Below are positions 21,871-29,482 of a stretch of 64,000 bases of DNA, piece after piece; position 1 is the stretch's first letter; each line of letters starts with the position of its first letter. Below the pieces are notes generated by a model. That model was not told the DNA's origin. It worked only from the letters and a program-made list of their open reading frames with translations, and did not search any database. The position numbers and the translations under genes are program-made. Location of the stretch: NCBI RefSeq assembly GCF_000463155.2, contig NZ_AWFZ01000017.1:248001-312000 (forward strand). The letters run 5' to 3'. The DNA comes from Siccibacter turicensis LMG 23730. GTDB lineage: Bacteria > Pseudomonadota > Gammaproteobacteria > Enterobacterales > Enterobacteriaceae.

Positions 21871-22332
21871 TTACAACTCCGCAGGCTGCCATTTGGGATT
21901 ATCCGGCAGCGGAATTAATCCCGAACTGACGCCGTTAATGCCATACACCTGAATATCCTGACCGTTGCGATAAAACTGATACTGCAGCGTCTTAATAAAG
22001 CTCGGCATATCCTCTGAATTATCCGCCGATTCGCAGGCATCCACGTAGACCGCCCCCGCATAATTGTTCGGGAAAATGGCGTAGATGTTGTGGTAGCAAT
22101 CGCGACCATCCAGACAAAACGCCGCATTTTTGTCACCAATCACCGGTTCGCCTTCATCCCCCTGGAACGCGCCGTGGGCGATAATAAACAGATTTTCATT
22201 CTCTCGCAGCTGCGGTAATTCATTGTGAAAGACCTTAAACTTGCGTTCAAATACCAGCGGGTGATGACGAATAGAATGACGCGCAATCTCTTCCAGCTGG
22301 GCATCGTCGGTGCAGATAATAACAATCATCAT
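21871..22332 (-). CDS. Small caspase-fold-like protein, last gene of rhiA-like operon
   Basis: A 153-residue protein I do not recognise by family name. Two short motifs stand out: a hydrophobic strand ending in His-Gly (LFIIAHGAF, His53) and a second strand ending in Asp-Ala-Cys-x-Ser (AVYVDACES, Cys100). This order and spacing are those of the His/Cys dyad of caspase-like (clan CD) peptidases, here without extra domains. No signal peptide or membrane helix is seen. ATG at 22332 follows GGGAG; a second ATG is the next codon. It lies 25 bp after the RhiA-like gene, so it is co-transcribed. A peptidase role is inference; a catalytically inert fold is possible. Confidence 0.7.
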   Translation of the reverse strand: MMIVIICTDDAQLEEIARHSIRHHPLVFERKFKVFHNELPQLRENENLFIIAHGAFQGDEGEPVIGDKNAAFCLDGRDCYHNIYAIFPNNYAGAVYVDACESADNSEDMPSFIKTLQYQFYRNGQDIQVYGINGVSSGLIPLPDNPKWQPAEL

Positions 22333-22357
22333 AATGCTCCCGTGAGTGGATCGCCGG

Positions 22358-22963
22358 CTAGCGGACGGTCCAGGTGTTATCAAGATTCAGCGTGACATCC
22401 ACGTTGTAGATGTTGGGGTTGAAGCTAATTTGCTGCGCATTGGTGATCGACTCCACGTCCAGCACCTCGCCCACTTCATAATCCCCGAACGTCACCCAGT
22501 ACACCGGGTGCGGCGTAAAGCTGAAGGTAAGGTTCGGCTGAGCAGGCCGGGCAAACGTACCGGCGCCGGACATTGCCACCCCCACCGACGCGACATCAAA
22601 CGGTACGGTGCTGCCGTTGTGCACATACAGCGTGCCGGGTTTCGCGCCGCCGCGCTGGTTTGCGAACGTCAGCGCCGCGCGGTCGCTGGTAAAATCAACG
22701 TGGTTACTGGCCGTCAGATCGGCCGGCCAGGTCTGGGAGGCATCGAACACCACGCCCGGCACCAGCGGACCGGTTTCATCCCAGATGAAGGCGTAGTCGA
22801 TGCTCCAGCTGAACTTCACGTTTGTGGTCGGGTGTGCGGGCTCTGCGAACCACGCCAGCGACATCAGCTGCGGATCGTTCACGTCCGGCGCGGTCTGGTA
22901 GACGCAGATTTTGCCGTAGTTACGGGTGTTGTTATGGAAATTCAACGTATAGTTCTGTGACAT
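22358..22963 (-). CDS. RhiA-like protein
   Basis: A 201-residue acidic, aromatic-rich protein resembling RhiA of Rhizobium leguminosarum, an abundant rhizosphere-expressed protein of unknown biochemistry. Similar features are NNTRNYGKICVYQ (about 12), MSLAWFAEPAHPTTNVKFSW (about 34) and the beta-rich C-terminal half. There is no signal peptide. ATG at 22963 has AAGGA 7 nt upstream. It is the middle gene of a three-gene operon with a Mor-like regulator before it and a caspase-like protein after it. The RhiA resemblance is recalled from the family, not searched. Confidence 0.72.
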   Translation of the reverse strand: MSQNYTLNFHNNTRNYGKICVYQTAPDVNDPQLMSLAWFAEPAHPTTNVKFSWSIDYAFIWDETGPLVPGVVFDASQTWPADLTASNHVDFTSDRAALTFANQRGGAKPGTLYVHNGSTVPFDVASVGVAMSGAGTFARPAQPNLTFSFTPHPVYWVTFGDYEVGEVLDVESITNAQQISFNPNIYNVDVTLNLDNTWTVR

Positions 22964-23018
22964 AATAAGATCCTTAGTTTTGAGATAAGAAAAATAAGTT
23001 AATCGTGGGGACGTATTA

Positions 23019-23522
23019 TTACAGCGGCTCACCTCCTTTAATTTTTCCGGTCGACGACCGTATCATCCGAATATTTCGCATGCTGACGCCAAACGTTCGG
23101 GTTAATTCCTGAGAAGGCACATTTTCCCGCATTGCCATTTGCATGGCGGCTCGCCGGATAGCAATAAAAACGCCCCATGCAGATGGCAATTCAATATGCC
23201 CGGAGGTGTCTGCGCGCCGCGCCAGTTTTTTGTAGTCGGCATCGTTAATATCCACCGCGTAAAGCTGCGCAAAGCGTAAGGCGTCTTTAGGCATATAGAT
23301 CTTTCGCCCGCCGTGGCGGTACATCAGGTGAAACAGGGTTGAGAAGCCGCAGATCCCGGCGATCTCGGACGCCGCCCAGGGCATAGACGCCAGCACGCAC
23401 CGCTGATTACTTTCGCAAAAGCGCACCAGTTCTTTTTCATTTTCAGAACGGATTATGGGTAGACCGGAGAATAAAGCTGGATAATCCATCCCCGGATCAT
23501 CATTTCGCACTGTATTATTCAT
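23019..23522 (-). CDS. Mor/C-family transcriptional regulator
   Basis: A 167-residue protein. The dimerisation segment HLMYRHGGRKIYMPKDAL (about 84-101) matches the GG-x2-[IV]Y[IM]P signature of phage Mu Mor and C activators. The C-terminal RENVPSQELTRTFGVSMRNI looks like their helix-turn-helix. About 50 residues between the two are additional to Mu Mor. ATG at 23522 has a perfect GGAGG about 6 nt upstream; an ATG four codons earlier is less well placed. It is the first gene of the operon with rhiA-like and caspase-like genes and probably controls it. Confidence 0.72.
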   Translation of the reverse strand: MNNTVRNDDPGMDYPALFSGLPIIRSENEKELVRFCESNQRCVLASMPWAASEIAGICGFSTLFHLMYRHGGRKIYMPKDALRFAQLYAVDINDADYKKLARRADTSGHIELPSAWGVFIAIRRAAMQMAMRENVPSQELTRTFGVSMRNIRMIRSSTGKIKGGEPL

Positions 23523-23592
23523 ACTTTCCTCCATCAGTGTTATCTGCCTCTGGATAAGTGCAGCGTCATAACTGTGGAATCAGTATTAACCG

Positions 23593-23611
23593 GTGTCCGT
23601 TAATAAGACAC
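23593..23611. promoter_or_regulatory. Inverted repeat upstream of the Mor-like operon
   Basis: GTGTC-N9-GACAC lies about 70 bp upstream of the Mor-like start; a second dyad (TTCCC..GGGAA) is at 23621-23638. Either could be an operator for the operon regulator. No standard -35/-10 pair is obvious, as expected for an activator-dependent promoter. Confidence 0.4.
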
Positions 23612-23674
23612 GGCGGAAGAGTTCCCCCGAAAAGGGAATTAACCGAAGGGTGTATAATATATTTCGTGAAATAA

Positions 23675-23702
23675 CGAGGAGAATATACTATTCCCCTCGT
23701 TT
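23675..23702 (-). terminator. Terminator of mug
   Basis: On the minus strand ACGAGG and CCTCGT pair around a 15-nt centre that is itself partly paired (GAATA/TATTC), followed by TATTT, just after the mug stop. Confidence 0.7.
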
Positions 23703-23717
23703 GCTGCGTAGCTGGCC

Positions 23718-24224
23718 TTACATACCGCGCACCATCAAGGCCTCATCCAGCTCCCGGTAGGCTTCCACCAGTTTCTCCAGCGGCGCGCGGTTCAACCCGC
23801 TGGGATTAGGCAGCACCCAGACCTGGGTCGCACCGATGGTGATGCTCTGCTTTCCCCAGTGTGCCCCGCGCTGGCTGAACGCCTGCTCGTAAGCCTGCTT
23901 ACCGAGGATCGCCAGCGTGGTCGGCTGGTAATCCTCAATTTTTTTCACCAGATCGCGCCCGCCCTGCCGCAGCTCGTGAAGCTTAACCTCCGCAGCCTGC
24001 ACCGTCGGGCGCTCCACCAACATGGTGATGCCGCAGCGCGTATCAAGCAGCTGGCGCTCTTCTTCCGGCTTCAGCTGCCGTTCGGTAAAGCCTGCGAGGT
24101 GAATGACTTTCCAGAAGCGGTTACCCGGATGGGCGAAGTGGTACCCGGTATGGGCAGAGGATTTACCGGGATTGATGCCGCAAAACACCACGCGCAGCCC
24201 CGGTTCGAGAATATCTTGTATCAT
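23718..24224 (-). CDS. mug: Mug, G/U mismatch-specific DNA glycosylase
   Basis: A 168-residue enzyme of the uracil-DNA glycosylase superfamily that removes uracil and ethenocytosine opposite G. The catalytic-site motif FCGINPG (about 15-21, with Asn18) and the wedge/strand motif NPSGLNR (about 140) are present. I chose ATG at 24224 over the TTG two codons upstream; AAAGG lies upstream. Position beside ileX matches E. coli. Confidence 0.95.
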   Translation of the reverse strand: MIQDILEPGLRVVFCGINPGKSSAHTGYHFAHPGNRFWKVIHLAGFTERQLKPEEERQLLDTRCGITMLVERPTVQAAEVKLHELRQGGRDLVKKIEDYQPTTLAILGKQAYEQAFSQRGAHWGKQSITIGATQVWVLPNPSGLNRAPLEKLVEAYRELDEALMVRGM

Positions 24225-24350
24225 TAGCAACCTTTCATAACTGACGGATTCTTAAAGTATAAAGCCTTATGCGCAGGTTGCTTATAAAAACAGCAGCCGC
24301 ATCGTAATGGCTGGATTGAGGCCCGCAGTTACTTTATAATCCCCCGCCAC

Positions 24351-24426
24351 GGCCCCTTAGCTCAGTGGTTAGAGCAGGCGACTCATAATCGCTTGGTCGC
24401 TGGTTCAAACCCAGCAGGGGCCACCA
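24351..24426 (+). tRNA. ileX: tRNA-Ile2 (anticodon CAU, lysidine type)
   Basis: A 76-nt cloverleaf with encoded CCA: acceptor GGCCCCT / AGGGGCC, D arm TAGCTCAGTGGTTAGAGCA, anticodon loop CTCATAA, T arm CTGG-TTCAAAC-CCAG. It is almost identical to E. coli ileX and sits beside mug as in E. coli, so CAU is expected to be modified to lysidine by TilS and read AUA. Its 3' half is the attachment site of prophage 1 and stays intact at attL. Confidence 0.95.
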
Positions 24427-24435
24427 AATTTCCCT
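24382..24435 (+). repeat. attL of prophage 1
   Basis: A 54-bp stretch from the ileX anticodon loop (CTCATAATCG) through CCA to AAATTTCCCT is repeated exactly at 54226-54279. Identity stops on both sides (A versus T before, T versus A after), which defines the exchange core. Confidence 0.93.
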
Positions 24436-24495
24436 TTTAAAATCAAACAGATACGCGGATTCTCAAGGGCGCATTTGTAGTTCCCGTTCACCTAC

Positions 24496-24516
24496 TGTCC
24501 CCTTTTTGTCCCCTCA
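24496..24516 (+). repeat. Left copy of a 21-bp terminal direct repeat, possible integrase arm site
   Basis: TGTCCCC-TTTTT-GTCCCCTCA recurs at 54113-54133 with one difference (T to C). The copies lie about 60 bp inside attL and about 95 bp inside attR, suitable for arm-type integrase binding sites. Confidence 0.55.
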
Positions 24517-24553
24517 AGTTTTCCAGCTTAATTCAGCCCGCGGGCTAGGTGCC

Positions 24554-24570
24554 TAGTTTTTAAGCGATCC
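24554..24570 (+). repeat. 17-bp direct repeat, left copy
   Basis: TAGTTTTTAAGCGATCC recurs at 25131-25147 as TAGTTTTTAAGCAATCC (one difference). The two copies bracket the membrane-protein gene exactly. Confidence 0.6.
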
Positions 24571-24602
24571 GTTACCTTCTAATCAGTTGCTGAGGTTACA
24601 TT

Positions 24603-25133
24603 TTGGAAAAATTAACCCTGTTGTTTAACCATCCGTTAGATGGTGTCTTAGTTTTCATTGGCGGTGCAGTAGCTTCCATTTTTGGTTCAGCCATTAAGGA
24701 TGGGATCGTTAAAGTACTCAGTATATTTTCTAAAAAATATAAAAAGCGAAGCCGACTTAACAATATTAAATTACATCGGCAAGCACATATGCTTGCCTCT
24801 GACTTAACGTTACTAACCCTTTATAATTTCAGAGCAATGCGAATGATTCTGATGTGGGCAACCATAACCATAATCTTTGTGCTTACTACTGTTCTATTGC
24901 AGCTCAAGGCTGATAACATTTTATTGAAGGTGGATATGAAAGTATCTGCATATATAAATTTAAACTTAGACAATGTAGATATGGTCAACTTAATGCTTTT
25001 CGCACTAGTAAGTTTATTTATGCTTATTCTTATGGCTATATCGGGCTATGTTTCATCAGTACGTGTGCGTATAATTTATAGAGCGTTATATGTGCGGGCT
25101 AAACAACTGGGCTTCGGCTCCAAACTCCCTTAG
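24603..25133 (+). CDS. Prophage membrane protein of unknown function
   Basis: A 176-residue, AT-rich gene at the left end of the prophage. An N-terminal hydrophobic segment (about 14-38, VFIGGAVASIFGSAIKDG) precedes a basic stretch (SKKYKKRSRLNN); two strong transmembrane helices follow at about 80-100 and 130-150. The start is TTG at 24603 with GAGG about 9 nt upstream; the next Met is residue 63. It is transcribed opposite to the tail operon and stands alone, typical of a lysogenic-conversion gene such as superinfection exclusion. I do not recognise the family. A 17-bp repeat flanks it. Confidence 0.6.
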   Translation: MEKLTLLFNHPLDGVLVFIGGAVASIFGSAIKDGIVKVLSIFSKKYKKRSRLNNIKLHRQAHMLASDLTLLTLYNFRAMRMILMWATITIIFVLTTVLLQLKADNILLKVDMKVSAYINLNLDNVDMVNLMLFALVSLFMLILMAISGYVSSVRVRIIYRALYVRAKQLGFGSKLP

Positions 25134-25392
25134 TTTTTAAGCAATCCTGCCAATGTCCATAAGCAGCTAACCAAGCAGAAGATTCATCCGGAAAAGGTTT
25201 TTCAGCAATGGGAAGCCATTGCTGCTTCCCTTGCGACCTGTCCAGATACCGGACATCCCAGTACTGCGCACGTGGCCAGAGAACATACCTGTTATCTGGC
25301 CAAAAGTTATTAATCTGTGCGTCTCTCTTTTCAAGTTTTTGCCCCCTGGACAAAAAAATAAAAAGCGCGCCATCAATTGCAAATCGTCCCAT
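25099..25392 (-). CDS. Small SOS-box-controlled prophage protein, unknown function
   Basis: A 97-residue protein rich in Trp, Tyr and Arg (YVLWPRAQYWDVRYLDRSQG, residues about 36-55) without membrane helices. I do not recognise it. Support for a real gene comes from its protein-like composition and a perfect LexA box centred about 35 bp upstream of ATG 25392, reading the same way. The 3' end overlaps the convergent membrane-protein gene by 35 bp. The ribosome site is a G-rich run very close to the ATG, so the start is uncertain. Confidence 0.55.
   Translation of the reverse strand: MGRFAIDGALFIFLSRGQKLEKRDAQINNFWPDNRYVLWPRAQYWDVRYLDRSQGKQQWLPIAEKPFPDESSAWLAAYGHWQDCLKTKGVWSRSPVV
25131..25147 (+). 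repeat. 17-bp direct repeat, right copy
   Basis: Right partner of the repeat at 24554-24570; it begins inside the stop codon region of the membrane-protein gene. Confidence 0.6.
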
Positions 25393-25418
25393 CCCCGCCC
25401 CGCTTCAATGCTCAAAAA

Positions 25419-25434
25419 CTGTATAAATATACAG
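25419..25434 (-). promoter_or_regulatory. LexA (SOS) box upstream of the 97-aa prophage gene
   Basis: CTGTATAAATATACAG fits CTGT-N8-ACAG with an AT-only core, and the flanks extend the dyad (AACTG..CAGTT). It lies 27 bp upstream of the minus-strand start at 25392. Confidence 0.75.
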
Positions 25435-25923
25435 TTCATCATATGCGACATTTTTCAGTGATGCCAATTCTGTGTAAAAGAGGCAAACCCGCCATATGCC
25501 TGGCCCGCCGTTGATTATTAAGTTTTCCTTTAAGCTCATATTAAGATCCATTTAACTGACGGAAAATTAATTTATCACTATAAAAACAATGCCTTATGAA
25601 AACAATCAGATCCTCACCTGATCCATCTAACTGAAAAAAAGTGAAATTCCTTTCATTCTTTTCAGTTCAGGATTCCCCGCACGCCGTCAGTGGTGGCGCG
25701 GGCTGGCAGTCTGTTTTGTAGAAAAACAAAACTGAAATTTTTTTGTGATCCAAAACTTGCAGGCGGGTGCGGTGTAGTGCCGTTTTTGTCTGCGACACAT
25801 TTATTTTGTGGGCGTGTGGCCATGCCAGCGCAGCCAGGCGGCTGTGATCTGTTTCATGAGTGAACGGGGGCGCGGATAGGCTTAAGGCGCTCAGGCGACG
25901 TTCTGCGCAGCCTGAGGACGGAT

Positions 25924-25948
25924 ATAAAAAAGCCCGCATTATGCGGGC
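25924..25948 (-). terminator. Terminator of the prophage 1 late operon
   Basis: GCCCGCAT-A-ATGCGGGC hairpin (25932-25948) followed by TTTTTTAT on the minus strand, 23 bp after the last tail gene. Confidence 0.85.
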
Positions 25949-25970
25949 GTTGTGAGTACCTGAGTGATCG

Positions 25971-27668
25971 TCAGGCGATGATGCTCTCATACTTGCTTTT
26001 GGTTTGCTGCGCAGCTGAAGCCGTCTGGCTGAATGCGCTGGCATTGGTAGGCGTGCTTACGCTGGGGTGACTGTGATTCGCGCATTGCTGCGCCAGCTGA
26101 GCCAGTAAATCAATCGTGTCCAGCATCATGGCGAGAACATTCACGTTTTCATTACCAATATGTACCGTTGGCCCCATGACCTGCTGACCACCACTGGCAA
26201 CGGATTTACGCAGTGCTGCTATCTTTTCTGTCAGCGCGCCCTGCGTATCAACGGTAATGTTACCTGCCACGGTAGTGGTCTGCTTTCCTGCAATATCTGT
26301 TTCAGCATCCCCCTGGACGCTGGCCAGATATTTCCCGGTGGCCAGCGCATAATCACCAGTAATCACCTGCTGAATTGCTCCGGCCATCAGCGTAGCCGTT
26401 CCCAGGACAGTGGTTTTATCCGTGGCCTTAATCGTGGTTTCACGCGTCACCATCTCCCGCGTTTCAGTATCTGCCGTAACACTGCGGGTCATGGACGTTT
26501 CACGAATAGCCTGATCAGTTTTGCGTTCCCAGTCCCCTGCCTGCGTCACGCGCTGTGAAACTTCAGCGCGCTGCTGTTGCAGTTGTTCGCCGGGCTTAAC
26601 ATCCGGCAGGCTGGTGCCATCCGGCACGGTCTGACGCACAAACGGCTTATCGGGGCGGCCGCCGGTAAAACCCACTTCAACCAGTGTTCCTTCAGGTGGA
26701 AACTGGAACATCCCCGAATCGTTACCTGCCATCGGCACCGGCAGCGGCACGGCGGTATAAACTGGCGTCGCGCTGTCCGGATTGCCGTCAGCGTCGAGCA
26801 GCTGCACATCAACGGCGTAGCGCGGGCGGAACGGATCGGCAAAGTTTCCACTGCTGGCCGCCTCACTGGGCGCAATTACGCGGGCAAATTTTGGCAGGTG
26901 CATCCCGCTGGCCAGCTCAGGGAAATGGCTTTCAATCTGACGCTGTACCGGTGATTTTTGCAGTGGCGCGCCGGTTGTCTTATCGCGAGGCGTCCAGGTT
27001 ATGGCCATGTTTTCCGCAATCAGGTTGACCTTCGTAAGGCGCTGGCCGTTCACTTCCACGCCCGGCCGCAAAGTCTGGATCATAGGAATGGTCATGCTGT
27101 TGCCACCGGACGTGTCCTGGCTGAACTCATGCGGGATATCAACCGGACGCCCGGCAAACAGCGCCTTATCAGCGCCCCCCGCAAACACTGAACCGTCCGG
27201 CAGCTGATACCAGACGTAATCCGCGATACCAAATACCCGGCCCAGATTATTCAGTAACTGGAATCCCGTACCGGAGTGCGTGAAGTGCGGCACCGGTTTA
27301 TCACTGTAGGCAGCGTCAGGGACTGTTATGGTCAGGCCGCTTTGTTCAGTCAGCCAGGCTGCAATCTCGCGAAGCGTCGGATGCTGGAATGAGCAGGGCC
27401 ACAGTTTTTCAAATACCCCGACCATTTCACGGACGAAAAGGCGCATGAAACCTTTTCCGGCTGGCTGTGAGCGCTCCACATAGCCGGTAAACCAGCGCAG
27501 CATGTGATCGCCGTATCCAATATCAAGGCGCACTACTTTGCCGGTGTAATCCTGTTGTGTTTCAGCGGTGATAAATCCACGCCCGGCGGCGCTCAGCTCA
27601 AGCACCATATTCACATCAGCCATATGAACTTCATCACCTGAAAGGTACAGGCGTTTGATCGGTTTCAT
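25971..27668 (-). CDS. Baseplate hub-spike protein (gpD/gpV-like fusion, VgrG-like)
   Basis: A 565-residue protein that appears to join the phage hub (late control D-like, about 1-290) to a spike. The middle (about 310-350, VPLPVPMAGNDSGMFQFPPEGTLVEVGFTGGRPDKPFV) has the oligonucleotide-binding fold signature of gp5/VgrG/gpV. Residues 390-480 are a Thr-rich repetitive stretch like a spike beta-helix (TADTETREMVTRETTIK, ITVDTQGALTEKI). P2 itself encodes V and D separately. It is the last gene of the late operon. Confidence 0.78.
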   Translation of the reverse strand: MKPIKRLYLSGDEVHMADVNMVLELSAAGRGFITAETQQDYTGKVVRLDIGYGDHMLRWFTGYVERSQPAGKGFMRLFVREMVGVFEKLWPCSFQHPTLREIAAWLTEQSGLTITVPDAAYSDKPVPHFTHSGTGFQLLNNLGRVFGIADYVWYQLPDGSVFAGGADKALFAGRPVDIPHEFSQDTSGGNSMTIPMIQTLRPGVEVNGQRLTKVNLIAENMAITWTPRDKTTGAPLQKSPVQRQIESHFPELASGMHLPKFARVIAPSEAASSGNFADPFRPRYAVDVQLLDADGNPDSATPVYTAVPLPVPMAGNDSGMFQFPPEGTLVEVGFTGGRPDKPFVRQTVPDGTSLPDVKPGEQLQQQRAEVSQRVTQAGDWERKTDQAIRETSMTRSVTADTETREMVTRETTIKATDKTTVLGTATLMAGAIQQVITGDYALATGKYLASVQGDAETDIAGKQTTTVAGNITVDTQGALTEKIAALRKSVASGGQQVMGPTVHIGNENVNVLAMMLDTIDLLAQLAQQCANHSHPSVSTPTNASAFSQTASAAQQTKSKYESIIA

Positions 27669-27670
27669 AT

Positions 27671-28210
27671 TTACCCCAACGCCTCGTTTACAGGCTTCAG
27701 CACTTTTTTCTCAAACCATGTCATTTTATCTGCATCTTCTCCGGCAGCTGCCTGCCCGCCTGCTCCGGCGGCTGTCTGCATTTTGCTGGTTTTGCGACCA
27801 TTTGCGGCCGCCTCTTTCTTTTCAGGCACGCTGAGATATTCAGTCAGTGTGAACGTGACCGCCCAGGACATGCGTCCGTCCTGTTGGGGCGCGTCCAGTG
27901 TGCCGCTGAATGTCGCTTCACGAAGGTTAACTGCGCGTGCTACCGAATTGGCCACGCGATAAACGACACGCTTACCGGCCGCATCGGTGGCATTGGCCAG
28001 CTGAAAAATACGCGCCAGGGTGGCGGCATCTTTAAACGGAATTTCTCCATTCACGCGCAGTTCTTTGCCCTTCGCGCCCTGCTCCGCCTTCGTCGTCGCG
28101 CTGGTTTGCCCGGACTGGTCTTTATCGGGAAACTGCTGGGTTATCGTCACGCGCATATTTTTCAGCGTGATGGCCTCGCCATTAAGTGCCAGCGTAGCTG
28201 TCGTCGTCAT
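27671..28210 (-). CDS. Baseplate-associated phage protein, unknown
   Basis: A 179-residue protein whose first 130 residues look like a beta-rich domain (ATLALNGEAITLKNMRVTITQQF) and whose tail is Ala/Gly/Lys-rich. It ends 2 bp before the hub-spike gene, so it is likely a hub partner or adaptor. I do not recognise a named family. Its start overlaps the preceding gene by 29 bp, which supports translational coupling. Confidence 0.65.
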   Translation of the reverse strand: MTTTATLALNGEAITLKNMRVTITQQFPDKDQSGQTSATTKAEQGAKGKELRVNGEIPFKDAATLARIFQLANATDAAGKRVVYRVANSVARAVNLREATFSGTLDAPQQDGRMSWAVTFTLTEYLSVPEKKEAAANGRKTSKMQTAAGAGGQAAAGEDADKMTWFEKKVLKPVNEALG

Positions 28211-28898
28211 GGATCATGCTCCTGATACCGCTTAAATCCTTACCTGTCAGCATAATGGCGGCGCAGTAGACCGAGGTTCGGGCCGGAATGCCTCCCATCA
28301 ACTGACGTAAAATATCCGCAGCATTGCCGCTTGCAGTAAATACCCACCCCCGCGCCGACTTTGCCGACACGTCACCCGCACCCGCGGCAATATCAGCCAG
28401 CAGGCTGGCGCGCTTTGCGCTGAATTCGGTCAGGCTTTTTTTAAGGTCATCCATACTCATGGCTTTGGCTTCGCCCGCTTTTGCGATAGCGGCCGCAGCG
28501 CTAACGGCTCTTGCTGTGGGAACCGAAAGCGGAAGCGCAGCACCGGGACCGCCTTCGGCCTTTGCAGGCTTTTGCATTTTCACGGTGGCAAGTTCTGCCG
28601 CCGAACGGGCAAGGCGGCTTACCTGCGTAAACGCCGGGACAGGAAAGACGTCGGTTAATGGATCAAGGCGTGATAAAAATTCTTCCTGCGTCTGCCCGGT
28701 AGCCAGCAGGATCACCACGTCTGTATCGCCGGTTACGCTCCCCAGCTTTTCACCAAACCACGCCACGGCGTTGGCCGGGCTGAGATACGCCCCGTTATCT
28801 GTCTGCTGGCCCAGTCCGTAAACCCAGGGGTGTGCAGCAGTAACTGAGCAGTTGGTTTCCACTGCTTCAGTTAATTTTAAAATAGCCTCTCTCCACAT
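28182..28898 (-). CDS. Phage tail-region protein, unknown
   Basis: A 238-residue protein between the fibre-assembly gene and the hub genes. The N-terminal 90 residues (WVYGLGQQTDNGAYLSPANA, DVVILLATGQTQEEFLSRLD) look globular; residues 110-175 are Ala/Lys-rich and helical. I cannot assign a function. Conserved position within the tail operon suggests a structural or hub-related role. Confidence 0.6.
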   Translation of the reverse strand: MWREAILKLTEAVETNCSVTAAHPWVYGLGQQTDNGAYLSPANAVAWFGEKLGSVTGDTDVVILLATGQTQEEFLSRLDPLTDVFPVPAFTQVSRLARSAAELATVKMQKPAKAEGGPGAALPLSVPTARAVSAAAAIAKAGEAKAMSMDDLKKSLTEFSAKRASLLADIAAGAGDVSAKSARGWVFTASGNAADILRQLMGGIPARTSVYCAAIMLTGKDLSGIRSMIHDDDSYAGT

Positions 28899-28900
28899 GA

Positions 28901-29482
28901 TTATAATCCGGGTAATTCTGGCCAGATTGTTGGCGGAGCAACAGAGGCATCCAGGGCCTTTAGTTGTTTTTTATACTCAAGCCATTTGGCTAATTTTGCC
29001 TTGTCCTCTTCACTTATCGTGCCCAGCGTTAGCTCATCTCTCCAGTCCCGCATAACGTCATCGGCCTGTGCCAGTAAAGTTTCCCGTCGCGTTTCAGTTT
29101 GCCTGATTTCATCTGCCTGCCGCGCTGCGATATCTGTTACCCACCTTTTTCCATTCCAGCTATCAAATCTGGAAGAAGGCGGAATAGTTATGTAGCCATC
29201 CCTGATTTTTCCCAGATAAGTGATAATTTGAGGCTCACCGGTTAGCGTCGAATAGGCAGTAATGCCTCTGAAATCCTCTATATAAAGCCAGTTTGGAGCG
29301 CGATATATACGCGCTGCGCCCTCTTTTTTATCAGGTGGAGGTGTTAATGTTGAAAACACTGGTATGCCTGTTCCGGCAAGAATACGAACATCATACGATG
29401 ACAGAAATTCGCCAGTTGTCGGCTCAAAACCGTAGACCGTTATGACACCAGTTTCAGTAGCATTTCCGTTTTTATCGAACAT
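28901..29482 (-). CDS. Tail fibre assembly protein (Tfa family)
   Basis: A 193-residue protein matching the Tfa chaperone pattern: an N-terminal half with YGFEPTTGEFLSSYDV and a C-terminal half with RQADEIRQTETRRETLLAQADDVMRDWRDEL and KLAKWLEYKKQLKALDAS. Tfa proteins fold the C-terminal tip of tail fibres, or stay attached to it. It starts at the stop of the fibre gene (1-bp overlap). Confidence 0.9.
   Translation of the reverse strand: MFDKNGNATETGVITVYGFEPTTGEFLSSYDVRILAGTGIPVFSTLTPPPDKKEGAARIYRAPNWLYIEDFRGITAYSTLTGEPQIITYLGKIRDGYITIPPSSRFDSWNGKRWVTDIAARQADEIRQTETRRETLLAQADDVMRDWRDELTLGTISEEDKAKLAKWLEYKKQLKALDASVAPPTIWPELPGL

Larger units (their letters stand above)
25393..25970. other. 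578-bp non-coding left-end region of prophage 1
   Basis: No reliable gene; the minus-strand frame 25667-26044 overlaps the spike gene and has a low-complexity composition. Structures seen are the LexA box, an AT-rich 9-bp inverted repeat AACTGAAAA / TTTTCAGTT (25629-25667) whose interior can also pair, CTCAGGC / GCCTGAG (25890-25916), and the late-operon terminator. The composition shifts from AT-rich (before 25670) to GC-rich after it. Confidence 0.55.

Noticed and set aside
25667-26044. 125-codon minus-strand frame after the hub-spike gene
   Set aside because: It overlaps the end of the spike gene in another frame, has biased Arg/Ser/His composition, and the late terminator lies inside it.
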